Part shown: one piece after another, positions 23,757 to 31,421 of the stretch | Position numbering within the stretch: the first letter of the stretch is position 1 | Layout of the letters: each line of letters starts with the position of its first letter | Assembly (NCBI GenBank): GCA_030730365.1 | Contig: JANQVJ010000024.1 | Location: 1 to 34,885 of the forward strand | Length of the DNA: 34,885 bases | From: Verrucomicrobiales bacterium | Lineage (GTDB): Bacteria > Verrucomicrobiota > Verrucomicrobiia > Verrucomicrobiales > DEV007 | Direction of reading: 5' to 3' | Made by a program: the position numbers and the translations under genes | The notes under the pieces: generated by a model | Seen by the model: the letters and a program-made list of their open reading frames with translations, nothing else | Database searches by the model: none | Told to the model about the DNA's origin: nothing

Positions 23757-24380
23757 ATGAAAAATTCGACACTCTTCGCACTACTTCTCTCGCTTCTCTT
23801 CCCCGCCATTGCAGCCGAGTCCGTGGCGCTTTTTGACGGGAAAACGTTTGCCGGCTGGGAAGGCAATGTCGACAGCGTCTGGCGCATTGAGGAGGGAGCC
23901 CTCGTCGCGGGTTCACTCACGAAGAAGCAGGAGAAAAACGACTTCCTCGCGACAGTGAAAGAATACGGCGACTTCGATCTTTCCCTGAAATGGAAACTCG
24001 AAGGCACCGAAGGATTTGTGAACGGTGGCGTCCAGTTCCGCTCGCAGCGCATCCCTGATCATCACGAGGTCATTGGCTACCAGGCTGATCTCGGAGCCGG
24101 CTACGACGGGGCCCTCTACGATGAGAGCCGCCGCAAAAAGATGCTTGCTCAGCCCGACAAAGAGACTCTCGCCAAAGCGCAGAAACCGCTTGGCGAGTGG
24201 AACGACTATCGCATCCGCGCCGAAGGTCCCCGAATCCGGATATGGCTCAACGGCGTCGGGACGGTCGACTACACCGAGACCGAATCCGGCATCGATATGT
24301 CCGGCATCATCGCCGTCCAGATCCATGGTGATGCTACCAGTGTGGTGCAGTATAAAGATCTCGTGATTGAAGAGCTGTAG
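23757..24380 (+). CDS. Secreted DUF1080 (3-keto-glycoside hydrolase-like) protein
   Basis: This 207-residue exported protein has a signal peptide at residues 1-20 (LLLSLLFPAIAA). It has the DUF1080 signature: ESVALFDGKTFAGWEG, then NDFLATVKEYGDFDLSLKWK, GGVQFRSQRIPDHHEVIGYQ, and a final VVQYKDLVIEEL. DUF1080 members include hydrolases acting on 3-keto-disaccharides and other glycosides and are strongly expanded in this bacterial group. The start is the ATG at 23757; an in-frame GTG lies three codons earlier. It follows the related secreted protein and converges with btaB across a repeat-rich hairpin. The specific substrate is unknown. Confidence 0.88.
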   Translation: MKNSTLFALLLSLLFPAIAAESVALFDGKTFAGWEGNVDSVWRIEEGALVAGSLTKKQEKNDFLATVKEYGDFDLSLKWKLEGTEGFVNGGVQFRSQRIPDHHEVIGYQADLGAGYDGALYDESRRKKMLAQPDKETLAKAQKPLGEWNDYRIRAEGPRIRIWLNGVGTVDYTETESGIDMSGIIAVQIHGDATSVVQYKDLVIEEL

Positions 24381-24410
24381 TGTCCCGTGAGGATGTCGCT
24401 CGTCCGGCGA

Positions 24411-24436
24411 TGTCGTCGACAATTTGTCGTCGACAA
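24411..24436. terminator. Possible bidirectional terminator between the DUF1080 gene and btaB
   Basis: TGTCGTCGACAA occurs twice, at 24411-24422 and 24425-24436. Because each copy is nearly self-complementary, the two arms can also pair into a long hairpin with one central mismatch, followed on the plus strand by AAAAG. The location between two converging stop codons (24380 and 24443) suits a shared terminator, though a proper T-tract is missing. Confidence 0.35.
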
Positions 24437-24442
24437 AAGAAG

Positions 24443-25066
24443 CTATTTCCCCACAAAGGTCAGGTAGCGCCAGAGACCTCCGTAGCCTTGGCCGATCTGC
24501 CTGACGATCGTTTCGAAGCCGGCATCGAGTTGGGCGAGGATCTGGCCTTCCATGCGGACGTGATTGACGCCCATCCATTGACGGAACCAGGTCCAGCGGG
24601 TCTCGTGAAAGTCGACCACGGCGATGAAGCCGCCTTCGCGAAGATCCCCGCGGCAGAGCCGGATGACTTCGTCGAATCCTGGATTGATCATGGAAAGGGC
24701 GTAGCTGATGACGATGAGTTCGAACTTCTCGTCCTCGTGGGCGACCGGTCCGTCATAGGGGCGATGGAGCAGTTCGATGCGATCCGCGAAAGGGGCGATC
24801 TTGACGCGGGCACAGTCGAGCATGTCCGAGGACAGGTCGAGACCCGTGATTTTTGCCTCGGGAAAAGCACCGGCGAGGGCGACGAGATTTTTCCCCGTGC
24901 CGCAACCGACTTCGAGGATGCGCGCAGGTGCCGCGAGCTGGCTCGCCACCGCCTCGATGAGTCCGCGGCGGCCAAAGAGAAACGCCCAGCGGGTGACATC
25001 GTAGAACTTCGCGTGCCAGCGGTAGTAGCCGCGGAGGGAGGAGTCGTTGCGAGCCGAATCGCTCAT
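24443..25066 (-). CDS. btaB: BtaB-like methyltransferase for betaine lipid synthesis
   Basis: This 207-residue class I SAM-dependent methyltransferase has motif I ILEVGCGTGKN at 50-60, GLDLSSDML as motif II, and ISYALSMINPGFDEVI after it. BtaB (about 210 residues in Rhodobacter sphaeroides) adds three methyl groups to diacylglyceryl-homoserine, yielding the betaine lipid DGTS. The assignment rests on length, motif layout and direct coupling to btaA: its ATG at 25066 overlaps the btaA stop codon by four bases (ATGA). Taken alone the sequence could be any small methyltransferase of the ubiE/phospholipid N-methyltransferase type. It is probably a peripheral cytoplasmic enzyme acting at the membrane. 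Confidence 0.85.
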   Translation of the reverse strand: MSDSARNDSSLRGYYRWHAKFYDVTRWAFLFGRRGLIEAVASQLAAPARILEVGCGTGKNLVALAGAFPEAKITGLDLSSDMLDCARVKIAPFADRIELLHRPYDGPVAHEDEKFELIVISYALSMINPGFDEVIRLCRGDLREGGFIAVVDFHETRWTWFRQWMGVNHVRMEGQILAQLDAGFETIVRQIGQGYGGLWRYLTFVGK

Positions 25067-26247
25067 GCCGTGACGCGGGCGAAGAGGGTGCAGCCGTAGG
25101 TGCCGACGCGGTCGAGCTGATGGAGTGCCCCGGTCCGGGCTTCATCGACGAGGTCGAGCCGCTCGCGGGCGAAGTCGGGAATGAAATCGATCACCGGACT
25201 CGCCGAGCGCATCAGGATCGCGGTGCCGGGGCGGCTGTTCTCGAGGACGAGTTGCCACTCCTCGGCGAGGGCTTCGGGACGGTGCGCCGCCATCCAGTCC
25301 TGGTGGTCAAGGAGCACGTAGTGCGAATAGGCCGCGGGATGCTCGCGGAGAAAGTTCGCGATGGTGGTGCTGTGTGTCTTGATGCGGTCGACCCGCTCGC
25401 GGAGGACGGGTTGGTGCTCCTCGCGCAGGTAGTTCGGGCAGCACTCGCGGGTGTGGCTGCCGCGCATGTAGACCTGCCAGAAGTAGTTTTCCCAAAAGGG
25501 GATTTCGGTGAAGAGCTGGTCGAGCTTCGCCTGAAGAAAGCCGGGAATGCCACCGTCAAAATTTTTCTCAATGAGCCGGATCTGTGCCCGCGGCACGCCG
25601 AGCATGGCCATGGAGACGGGTTGGCGGAGGAGCCAGGTGACGAGCTTGGTCCAGAGGATGGGACGCACCTCGGCGTAGATGGTGCGCTGCTCCTCGAGGG
25701 TCTTAGCTTCGAGGATTGCCGCGGTGCAGTCACGCATTTTCCCGCGTCCGCCTGTGAAGGTCTTGAGCGCGATCCATGCCATCTGGCCAGCGGTGCCGCG
25801 ATAGTAGAACGACGGATTCAGCGGCGAGCTTTTAAAGTAGTAGTGCTTCTCTTTCCAATAACGGCTCGCATAGGGCGGCAGGAGGTCGCCGAGCTCTTTG
25901 CGGAGGGCTTTGAAATCCGCGTGGGCCCCCTCGCCGAAGAGCGCGAAGAGATCTTCGAATCGGTCGCGCAGGATCATCGCCACTTTGAGCTGGAGGAGCG
26001 CATTCTGGCGCGGGTTCATGTCCACCGCATGGATTTCCGCGGGATCATCGAGGAGGTAATCGAGCGCGTTGCAGCCCGCGCTCGTGATCATGACAACGCG
26101 GCTTTCGCGGTCAAGAGTCATGAGCTCGCGGTCGATCCGGGGATCCTCCCAGCAGGCGTTATAAACGAGATTGCCCCCGTGGACCCGCTGAAAGGTCGCG
26201 TCCTGAGCGCGGTGATGGATCTTAGTGGGAGCGACGGTTTCCGGCAT
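25063..26247 (-). CDS. btaA: BtaA-like S-adenosylmethionine:diacylglycerol 3-amino-3-carboxypropyltransferase (DUF3419)
   Basis: BtaA transfers the 3-amino-3-carboxypropyl group of SAM to diacylglycerol, the first step of DGTS betaine lipid synthesis. The 394-residue protein shows the DUF3419 hallmarks YNACWEDPRID (29-39), TSAGCNALDYLLD (55-67) and HAVDMNPRQNALLQLK (73-88), with MRGSHTRECCPNYL further on. The R. sphaeroides enzyme is about 416 residues. The frame runs open for 64 extra codons to 26439, across the divergent antitoxin gene, but MPETVAPT is the sensible start. There is no transmembrane segment. It forms a two-gene operon with btaB. Betaine lipids replace phospholipids under phosphate limitation in several bacteria. 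Upstream I see only a weak GTCA-type repeat (26291-26307), not a real Pho box. Confidence 0.9.
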   Translation of the reverse strand: MPETVAPTKIHHRAQDATFQRVHGGNLVYNACWEDPRIDRELMTLDRESRVVMITSAGCNALDYLLDDPAEIHAVDMNPRQNALLQLKVAMILRDRFEDLFALFGEGAHADFKALRKELGDLLPPYASRYWKEKHYYFKSSPLNPSFYYRGTAGQMAWIALKTFTGGRGKMRDCTAAILEAKTLEEQRTIYAEVRPILWTKLVTWLLRQPVSMAMLGVPRAQIRLIEKNFDGGIPGFLQAKLDQLFTEIPFWENYFWQVYMRGSHTRECCPNYLREEHQPVLRERVDRIKTHSTTIANFLREHPAAYSHYVLLDHQDWMAAHRPEALAEEWQLVLENSRPGTAILMRSASPVIDFIPDFARERLDLVDEARTGALHQLDRVGTYGCTLFARVTA

Positions 26248-26339
26248 ATCCGAAGGAGACTCCGGAAAGGTGGGATTTCGCGTTCCGTGTGGTGACGAAA
26301 GTGTCAGTTTGGGGGTGGGTCTGCCGAAAGATAGAGACC

Positions 26340-26370
26340 TTGAAAATAAGCATAAAAATGCGAATATATA
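26340..26370 (+). promoter_or_regulatory. vapBC promoter candidate with operator-like inverted repeat
   Basis: TTGAAA (26340-26345) and an A/T-rich -10-like block, AATATA or TATATA (26363-26370), are 17-19 bases apart. Between them lies a perfect inverted repeat, GCAT-AAAA-ATGC (26350-26361). The -10 block ends within about five bases of the antitoxin ATG at 26374, which would give an almost leaderless transcript. An operator between the promoter boxes fits autoregulation by a ribbon-helix-helix antitoxin. Confidence 0.4.
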
Positions 26371-26373
26371 TCT

Positions 26374-26625
26374 ATGCGAACCTCTCTCGATATTCCTGAT
26401 CCTCTTTTCAGAGAACTGAAAGTGGCGGCGGCCTCGCACGGGGAAACCCTGAGATCTTTTCTACTGCGCGCGGCGAGAAAAGAACTGGCTGGTCCTTCTG
26501 AAGCTCCAAAACACAGAGTGAGTTTCCCGCTCGTTCAGTCCCGCGAAGCAGCCTACGATCTCTCACCCGTTCGCCTGAACGAAATACTCGAAGCCGAAGA
26601 TCGTGAACTGGCTGCCGGACATTAA
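26374..26625 (+). CDS. vapB: Ribbon-helix-helix antitoxin (VapB-like)
   Basis: This 83-residue protein has an N-terminal ribbon-helix-helix DNA-binding fold (RTSLDIPDPLFRELKVAAA, then GETLRSFLLRAARKEL). A C-terminal tail (LSPVRLNEILEAEDRELAAGH) is typical of the unstructured arm that neutralises a PIN toxin. In type II systems the antitoxin represses its own promoter and inhibits the toxin by direct contact. The ATG has no Shine-Dalgarno sequence and may be read from a very short leader. The last 23 bases overlap the toxin gene in another frame. The gene diverges from btaA and shows a local A/T-rich upstream region unlike its surroundings, which fits a mobile cassette. Confidence 0.85.
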   Translation: MRTSLDIPDPLFRELKVAAASHGETLRSFLLRAARKELAGPSEAPKHRVSFPLVQSREAAYDLSPVRLNEILEAEDRELAAGH

Positions 26626-27028
26626 TATCTGGCTGGGACTTACGTTTTCCGGGCACCCTCACCACCGCGCGGCGCTCGCCTGGTTTGAGGGCGTGGAGGC
26701 CGATTCCTGCGCTTTCTGCCGTATGACTCAGCAGGGCTTCCTGCGCCTCGTGAGCAATCCAGCGGTTTTTAAGGGCGACACGCTCAGCATGACGGCTGCC
26801 TGGGAGGCATACGAGACCATGTGCAGAGACGAGCGTGTGGGATTTGCCGCCGAGCCATCAGGGATCGAAACCGACTGGAGATCATGGACCTCATCGGGGG
26901 CGTTTTCGCCAAAGCTCTGGAACGATGCCTATCTCGCCGCGATGGCAAAAGGCTCGGGTCTGCGCCTCGTCAGTTTTGACCGCGGATTCGTTCAGTTTCC
27001 GGGATTGGACTGGTTGCACTTGGAGTGA
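26603..27028 (+). CDS. vapC: PIN-domain toxin (VapC-like)
   Basis: This 141-residue PIN-domain ribonuclease starts at a GTG inside the antitoxin gene. The acidic Mg2+-binding residues visible are D6 in LPDINIWLGL, D108 in NDAYLAAMA and D126 in VSFDRGF. TQQGFLRLVSNP (42-53) matches the VapC subfamily whose second motif reads TQxGFxRL instead of carrying the classical Glu. VapC toxins cleave tRNA or rRNA and stop translation when free of antitoxin. The 23-base overlap and the use of GTG would keep toxin output below antitoxin output. It appears intact. Confidence 0.88.
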   Translation: MNWLPDINIWLGLTFSGHPHHRAALAWFEGVEADSCAFCRMTQQGFLRLVSNPAVFKGDTLSMTAAWEAYETMCRDERVGFAAEPSGIETDWRSWTSSGAFSPKLWNDAYLAAMAKGSGLRLVSFDRGFVQFPGLDWLHLE

Positions 27029-27158
27029 GTGGCCGGGACGGGAACGTTCCGGCCCCAGAGGTAAGAATGCGGGCTAGCTGCTGAACGGATAAGGCGGATT
27101 TCCCGGCAGCGAAGTATCGAAGCCGTAATGTTAAGAGACTTCCGGTCCCCCCCGAGGC

Positions 27159-27182
27159 GATTCCGACTCGGGAGTCGAAATC
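27159..27182. terminator. Hairpin between vapC and the DUF1501 gene
   Basis: CGACTC-GG-GAGTCG (27164-27177) is extended outward by GATT and AATC across one mismatch, giving a ten-pair hairpin in the gap between two converging genes. T-tracts are absent. The rest of the 289-base gap (27029-27317) holds only a ten-base palindrome, GGAACGTTCC, at 27041-27050 and no convincing gene. Confidence 0.4.
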
Positions 27183-27317
27183 TACCCGACGTAGAGGATC
27201 GTGATCCCTATCACCATTTCCAGAATGACGGAAAAAGTCGATAGGCCCCCGGGTTTTCGCATGAAAAAAGAGAAGGGGATACCGGGATGAAAATCGAGTT
27301 TCCATCCGTGCTCCCCG

Positions 27318-28715
27318 TCACGCCACCACATCCATGATCGGCGAGCCGCTCGAGATCATGAGTGGCCGACCCTGCGAGTCGTGGATCTCACTCGTCGGGT
27401 CGATCCCGAGCAGATAATAAATCGTCGCGGACAAATCCTCGAGTTTGACCGGCTTCTCGATCGGATTGCTCCCCGTCTCGTCGCTGGCCCCGTGGATGTA
27501 GCCCGCCTTCACGCCGCCGCCGGCGAGGAGGACGCTATAGCAGTTCGGCCAGTGGTCACGGCTCGCATTTTTGTTGATCTTGGGGGTGCGTCCGAATTCG
27601 CCCATCCAGACGACGAGGGTTTCATCGAGGAGGCCGCGGTTTTCGAGATCGTGGATCAAAGTCGGCAGGGTCGTCTCGGTGATGGGGTAATGATACTGCT
27701 CAACGATGGGATACATCCGCGTGTCGTTGAACCCGTGGGTGTCCCATCCTCCGTCGGTGATGCTCTGGCCTCCGATCGCGCTCGAGAAATAACAGGTAAC
27801 GAACTTCACACCGTTCTCGACGAGACGACGGGCGAGGAGGCAGCCCTGGCCGTAGGTGGTGCGTCCATAGGAGTCGCGCACTTTCACCGGTTCACTGGCG
27901 AGGTCGAAGGCCTGACGGATGCGCTCGCTGTTGAGCATGGAGATGGCGTTTTTGTAATACTCGTCGAGCCCCCGCGCCTCGGCCGAGTAGTCGAGGAGCC
28001 GGGATTGGCGGTCGACGATTTCCTGGAGGCCGCGCCGTGCCTGGAGACGGTCCATGCTGAGATTGCCGGGGAGACTGAGCTCGGGCAGGGTAAAATTCGG
28101 ATCGTTGGGGTCGCGGGGGACGAAGAGGGGATCGTGCTGTTTTCCAAGAAAGCTGCCCCGTTGCCCGGGAGTGCGTGATCCGTCGGCGACGACGTGGGGG
28201 TAGCTGACAAAGGTGGGCAGTCCGCTTCCGAGATTCGGGGCGAGATGATCGACGATGGAGCCATAGGCCGGGCGCAGGTCGATCGAGTCGCGGAGCCGCT
28301 GGTCGTCAGTCGGCGGGGCGCTCCCGGAGAGCGCGTAGTAGCCCGCCGAGTTGTGGTTCTTCATCGTGTGATGGACCGAGCGGATCACGGTGAAGCGATC
28401 CATGATCTTCGCGACGCGGGGCAGATGCTCGTTCGTGATGAGATCAGGATTGGAGGTCCGGATCGCCTTGTGCGGGGTGCGATACTCGGACGGGGCGTTC
28501 ATTTTCAGGTCGAACATGTCGACGTGGGAGGGGCCTCCCCACTGGAAGAGGAAAATGACCGACTTGGCCCGTGCTTTGGGACGTCCCCCCGGATATTCGC
28601 TGCCGCCGAGGAGCTTCGGGAGAGTCAGCCCGAGCGTTCCCATGCCGCCGACTTTGAGGAGCTGGCGACGGGAAAGGCGGAGGGCGTCAAAGCCGGAGCA
28701 GGCGGGAGATTTCAT
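27318..28715 (-). CDS. DUF1501 family exported protein
   Basis: This 465-residue protein has a twin-arginine signal, SRRQLLK, at 15-21, followed by a hydrophobic stretch ending TLPKLLGG. This predicts folded export by Tat. DUF1501 proteins are distantly related to alkaline phosphatase and sulfatase-fold enzymes and are highly expanded in planctomycetes and verrucomicrobia. Visible blocks include VIFLFQWGGPSHVDMFDLK, MGEFGRTPKINKNASRDHW (with Asp and His as candidate metal ligands) and YYLLGIDP near the end. It follows the DUF1549/DUF1553 gene by 64 bases on the same strand, the usual pairing. Biochemical function is unproven. Roles in complex polysaccharide handling or cell surface modification are speculative. 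Confidence 0.92.
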   Translation of the reverse strand: MKSPACSGFDALRLSRRQLLKVGGMGTLGLTLPKLLGGSEYPGGRPKARAKSVIFLFQWGGPSHVDMFDLKMNAPSEYRTPHKAIRTSNPDLITNEHLPRVAKIMDRFTVIRSVHHTMKNHNSAGYYALSGSAPPTDDQRLRDSIDLRPAYGSIVDHLAPNLGSGLPTFVSYPHVVADGSRTPGQRGSFLGKQHDPLFVPRDPNDPNFTLPELSLPGNLSMDRLQARRGLQEIVDRQSRLLDYSAEARGLDEYYKNAISMLNSERIRQAFDLASEPVKVRDSYGRTTYGQGCLLARRLVENGVKFVTCYFSSAIGGQSITDGGWDTHGFNDTRMYPIVEQYHYPITETTLPTLIHDLENRGLLDETLVVWMGEFGRTPKINKNASRDHWPNCYSVLLAGGGVKAGYIHGASDETGSNPIEKPVKLEDLSATIYYLLGIDPTSEIHDSQGRPLMISSGSPIMDVVA

Positions 28716-28779
28716 GGGAGAAAGGTGAGGACCGCTGATGGACGCTGATTTTCGCTAATTTTCCTGACTGGTTCTGTCC

Positions 28780-31038
28780 TCATCGCCGCAGGAGGAACTC
28801 TTTCGCATTGAGCAGCGACCAGGTGATGTCCTCGAGCGCTTCGCGGCGATTTTCCGATTTGCCGAGATAGTCGGCCGTGGCAGTGCGTTCGTAGTCGCCG
28901 GGCGGGCGCGTCAGGATAGTCCAGTAAAGGGTCTCGACGAGTTCGGTGTCGCTTTTTGGAGTTTTGAGAAGAGTGCCGAGTGAATTTTCCGGCTTGGTGA
29001 GCAGTTCATTGAGGGTGCGTCCGCTCGTGAGTTCGAAGACCTGGGCAAGGGAAGTGTCGTAGGTGCGCTCGGTGTCGGAATTGGTGAGGCGCGGCGGTTT
29101 GCCGAAAAGATGGACAAAGGTGTCGCCCGTGGTCGGCTTTTTCGGCCGATAGAGAGCCTGGACCCCGGGGATCTGGGCGGCGCGCATCGGCTTTTCGTAG
29201 CCTTCGAAGGTCGCGGTGGCGCCCACCGCGAGATGGACCGAGTCGAGGAGTTGCTCGGCCCCGAGGCGACGCGGAAGGTTGCGGGCAAAATTGATCTCGT
29301 CGTCGGCGTTGGTTTCGTTCGGCAGGGAGTCGAGCTGGTAGGCGCGCGAGGCGCAAATCGTGCGGATGGCATGGCGGAGATCGAATCCGCTTTTCACGAA
29401 ATCGGCGGTGAGGGCGTCGAGCAGGGCGGGATTGACCGGCGGATTCGTCGTGCGGAAGTCATCAATGGGATCAACGATGCCGCGCCCCATGAGATGGAAC
29501 CAGATCCGGTTTGCCTGGACCCGGGCAAAGAGCGGGTGCTCCGCCGAGGTGAGCCATTGCCCGAGAGCGGCGAGGCGTTTCTCGTCGATCGGGAGAGTCG
29601 CGGTCTCTCCGAGGAGCTTCGGCGACGGCTCCTTGCCGGTGCGGGGGTTCTTGAGATCACGTTTCTCGACAAACTTCACGACCTGCTCGCCGACGAAGTT
29701 GTTTTTGTCATTCGAGTCAAAACGCTTGTTCTCTTTGATGTCGTAGTCCATCCCGTCGAAGACGGCGGCGAACTCGTAATACTGGTCCATCGTCCACTTC
29801 TCGAAGGGGTGGTTGTGGCACTTCGCGCAGTTCATGCGGACGCCGAGGAAGATCTGGGCGACGGCCTCGGCGCGGTCTTCGGGCGCGCGCAGGGCCCGGT
29901 AGTAGTTCGCGGGGGCAACTTCGTAGGTGCTGCCGAGGGAGCTGAGGATCTCACGGACAAACTGATCGACGGGCTTGTTTCCGGCGATGGACTGGCGGAT
30001 CCAGCCGTGGAATTTCGCGACTCCTTTGCTGTCGAGGACTTTCTCTTCGACGCGAAGCAGGTCGGCCCACTTCATCGCCCAGAAATCGGCGAACTCGGGA
30101 CGGGCGAGGAGGGCATCGACGAGCTTGGCCCTTTTTTGCGGATCGGGATCGGAGACGAATTTTTTCGCCTCGGCTTCGGTCGGGATCAGGCCGATGAGAT
30201 CTAGGCTGGCGCGCCGGACAAAAGCGGCGTCGTCGCAGACTTCGGACGGATTGATCCTCAGGGTCTGCCATTTTGCATGAAGGGACTCGTCGATAAAGTT
30301 GAAGGTCGGGGGATTGCTCCAGACAAAGCCAGGACGCTCGGGCACAAAGGCGAGCTTCACCGGTGCCTGCATGCCGAGGTAGCGAATGTTCACCGTGGTC
30401 TCGCCCGGACGCAGGCTTTTGACGCGGCCCTCGTCATCGACTTCGAGATTCAGGGTCGAGGGTTCGTAGATGGCCCAGCGGTTCACGTCGCGGGTTGTCC
30501 CGTCGGAAAAATGGGCGGTCACCTCGATCTCAAGATTCTCCTCGGGGGCGAAAATGACCCGTTCGTCCGGCGTCGCGGTCAGCTTGACGAGTTGCGGTTC
30601 GCCGGGCAGATCGAGAGGCGCGCCTTCGGCGATCCACTGCCGGACGAGGCGGTAGGTTTCGGAGTCGTTTTCGAAGCGCTTCCCGCCCTCGTGCTTCACA
30701 TCAAGCGTGGCCTTGCGCAGGAGATAGCTCTTCTCCGGCTCGGTCAGGTTCACGAAACTCTTCACCATGGCCGCGTGGTCCTTCACCGGATCCTCCCCGC
30801 GGAGCGAGAGGAGGAGTTCGCCTTTGCCCGTTTGGGCGCCATGGCACGCACCGAGGTTGCAACCGGCCCGCGTGATCGCGGGAACGATGTCGTTGCGGTA
30901 GGAGATGGCGGCGGGGGCGGCGTCCCGGGGCGATGAGTCACGAGTCACGGGGGCTGCTTCCTGCGCGGTGAGCGGGCACAAGGCGATGAACGCTCCCGAG
31001 AGGAGTGGTAGCAGGAGCGCTGGTCGGCAAAATCGCAT
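28780..31038 (-). CDS. DUF1549/DUF1553 (PSCyt2-PSD1) protein with Ig-like domain
   Basis: This 752-residue exported protein has a signal peptide in about the first 27 residues (LLLPLLSGAFIALCPLTA). A first cytochrome-like motif, CNLGACHG (C60, C65, H66), is followed by a BIG2-like Ig region (about 160-240). DUF1549 follows with CAKCHNHPFEKW (C404, C407, H408), and then a C-terminal DUF1553 domain with AEHPLFARVQANRIWFHLMGRG. This domain order is characteristic of the very large planctomycete/verrucomicrobial family paired with DUF1501. The CxxCH-like motifs suggest c-type haem, but haem attachment is not proven. The start at 31038 is chosen for its signal peptide; an ATG at 31110 is in frame. 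The next gene downstream is DUF1501. Confidence 0.92.
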   Translation of the reverse strand: MRFCRPALLLPLLSGAFIALCPLTAQEAAPVTRDSSPRDAAPAAISYRNDIVPAITRAGCNLGACHGAQTGKGELLLSLRGEDPVKDHAAMVKSFVNLTEPEKSYLLRKATLDVKHEGGKRFENDSETYRLVRQWIAEGAPLDLPGEPQLVKLTATPDERVIFAPEENLEIEVTAHFSDGTTRDVNRWAIYEPSTLNLEVDDEGRVKSLRPGETTVNIRYLGMQAPVKLAFVPERPGFVWSNPPTFNFIDESLHAKWQTLRINPSEVCDDAAFVRRASLDLIGLIPTEAEAKKFVSDPDPQKRAKLVDALLARPEFADFWAMKWADLLRVEEKVLDSKGVAKFHGWIRQSIAGNKPVDQFVREILSSLGSTYEVAPANYYRALRAPEDRAEAVAQIFLGVRMNCAKCHNHPFEKWTMDQYYEFAAVFDGMDYDIKENKRFDSNDKNNFVGEQVVKFVEKRDLKNPRTGKEPSPKLLGETATLPIDEKRLAALGQWLTSAEHPLFARVQANRIWFHLMGRGIVDPIDDFRTTNPPVNPALLDALTADFVKSGFDLRHAIRTICASRAYQLDSLPNETNADDEINFARNLPRRLGAEQLLDSVHLAVGATATFEGYEKPMRAAQIPGVQALYRPKKPTTGDTFVHLFGKPPRLTNSDTERTYDTSLAQVFELTSGRTLNELLTKPENSLGTLLKTPKSDTELVETLYWTILTRPPGDYERTATADYLGKSENRREALEDITWSLLNAKEFLLRR

Positions 31039-31122
31039 GGGCAAAAGGAGAGTAGGTTCGAAAAGGGACTTCTCAATGAGCGGGATTGCGTGAACTATAG
31101 CACTTTGCACCGATCACCCGGG

Positions 31123-31421
31123 ATGAAAACGCTTTTTGCCCTGCTGCTGCTCCTCACTTTTCCCCTCGTTTCAGCCGGGGACAGAACGATACGCGGCACG
31201 GAGGAGTTGCGGGCTGCTCTTCGTGAGCTGAAGCCGGGAACGACTTTGCGCCTCGCACCGGGTGACTACAGCGGCAGGCATCATGTCCGCGGCATTGCGT
31301 GACCATCACCGCCCTCGATCCAGAAGATCCACCGCATTTCAAGGGCGGCGCCAATGCCTGGCATTTTTCCTGCTGCGAGGGTCTGACGCTCAGGCATCTG
31401 CGCATCAGCGGACAGAGATAG
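31123..31421 (+). pseudogene. Remnant of a secreted right-handed beta-helix protein
   Basis: An ATG at 31123 opens a signal peptide (MKTLFALLLLLTFPLVSA) and the start of a beta-helix protein (TIRGTEELRAALRELKPGTT, then APGDYSGRHHV). The frame stops at 31300-31302. A -1 shift near 31295-31300 continues VTITALDPEDPPHFKGG, then WHFSCCEGLTLRHLRISGQ, the usual continuation of such proteins, before a stop at 31419-31421. The family is normally several hundred residues long, and here only about 100 are left across two frames. It is therefore frameshifted and truncated. It diverges from the DUF1549 gene and sits beside other unexplained fragments, pointing to local gene decay. Confidence 0.65.

Noticed and set aside
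26291..26307. Pho box upstream of btaA
   Set aside because: On the minus strand CTGACAC and CGTCACC share GTCA-like cores, but the cores are nine bases apart where a Pho box needs eleven, and the match to the consensus is poor.
26248..26439. 64-codon N-terminal extension of BtaA
   Set aside because: It crosses the vapB promoter and start on the opposite strand and carries no family sequence; MPETVAPT is at the expected position.
26970..27305. 111-codon minus-strand frame between vapC and DUF1501
   Set aside because: It overlaps the end of vapC, no domain or convincing start is visible, and it crosses the 27159-27182 hairpin; not enough to call a gene.
29110..30204. 364-codon plus-strand frame opposite the DUF1549/DUF1553 gene
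   Set aside because: Antisense to a well-defined protein, no domain, typical high-GC mirror frame.
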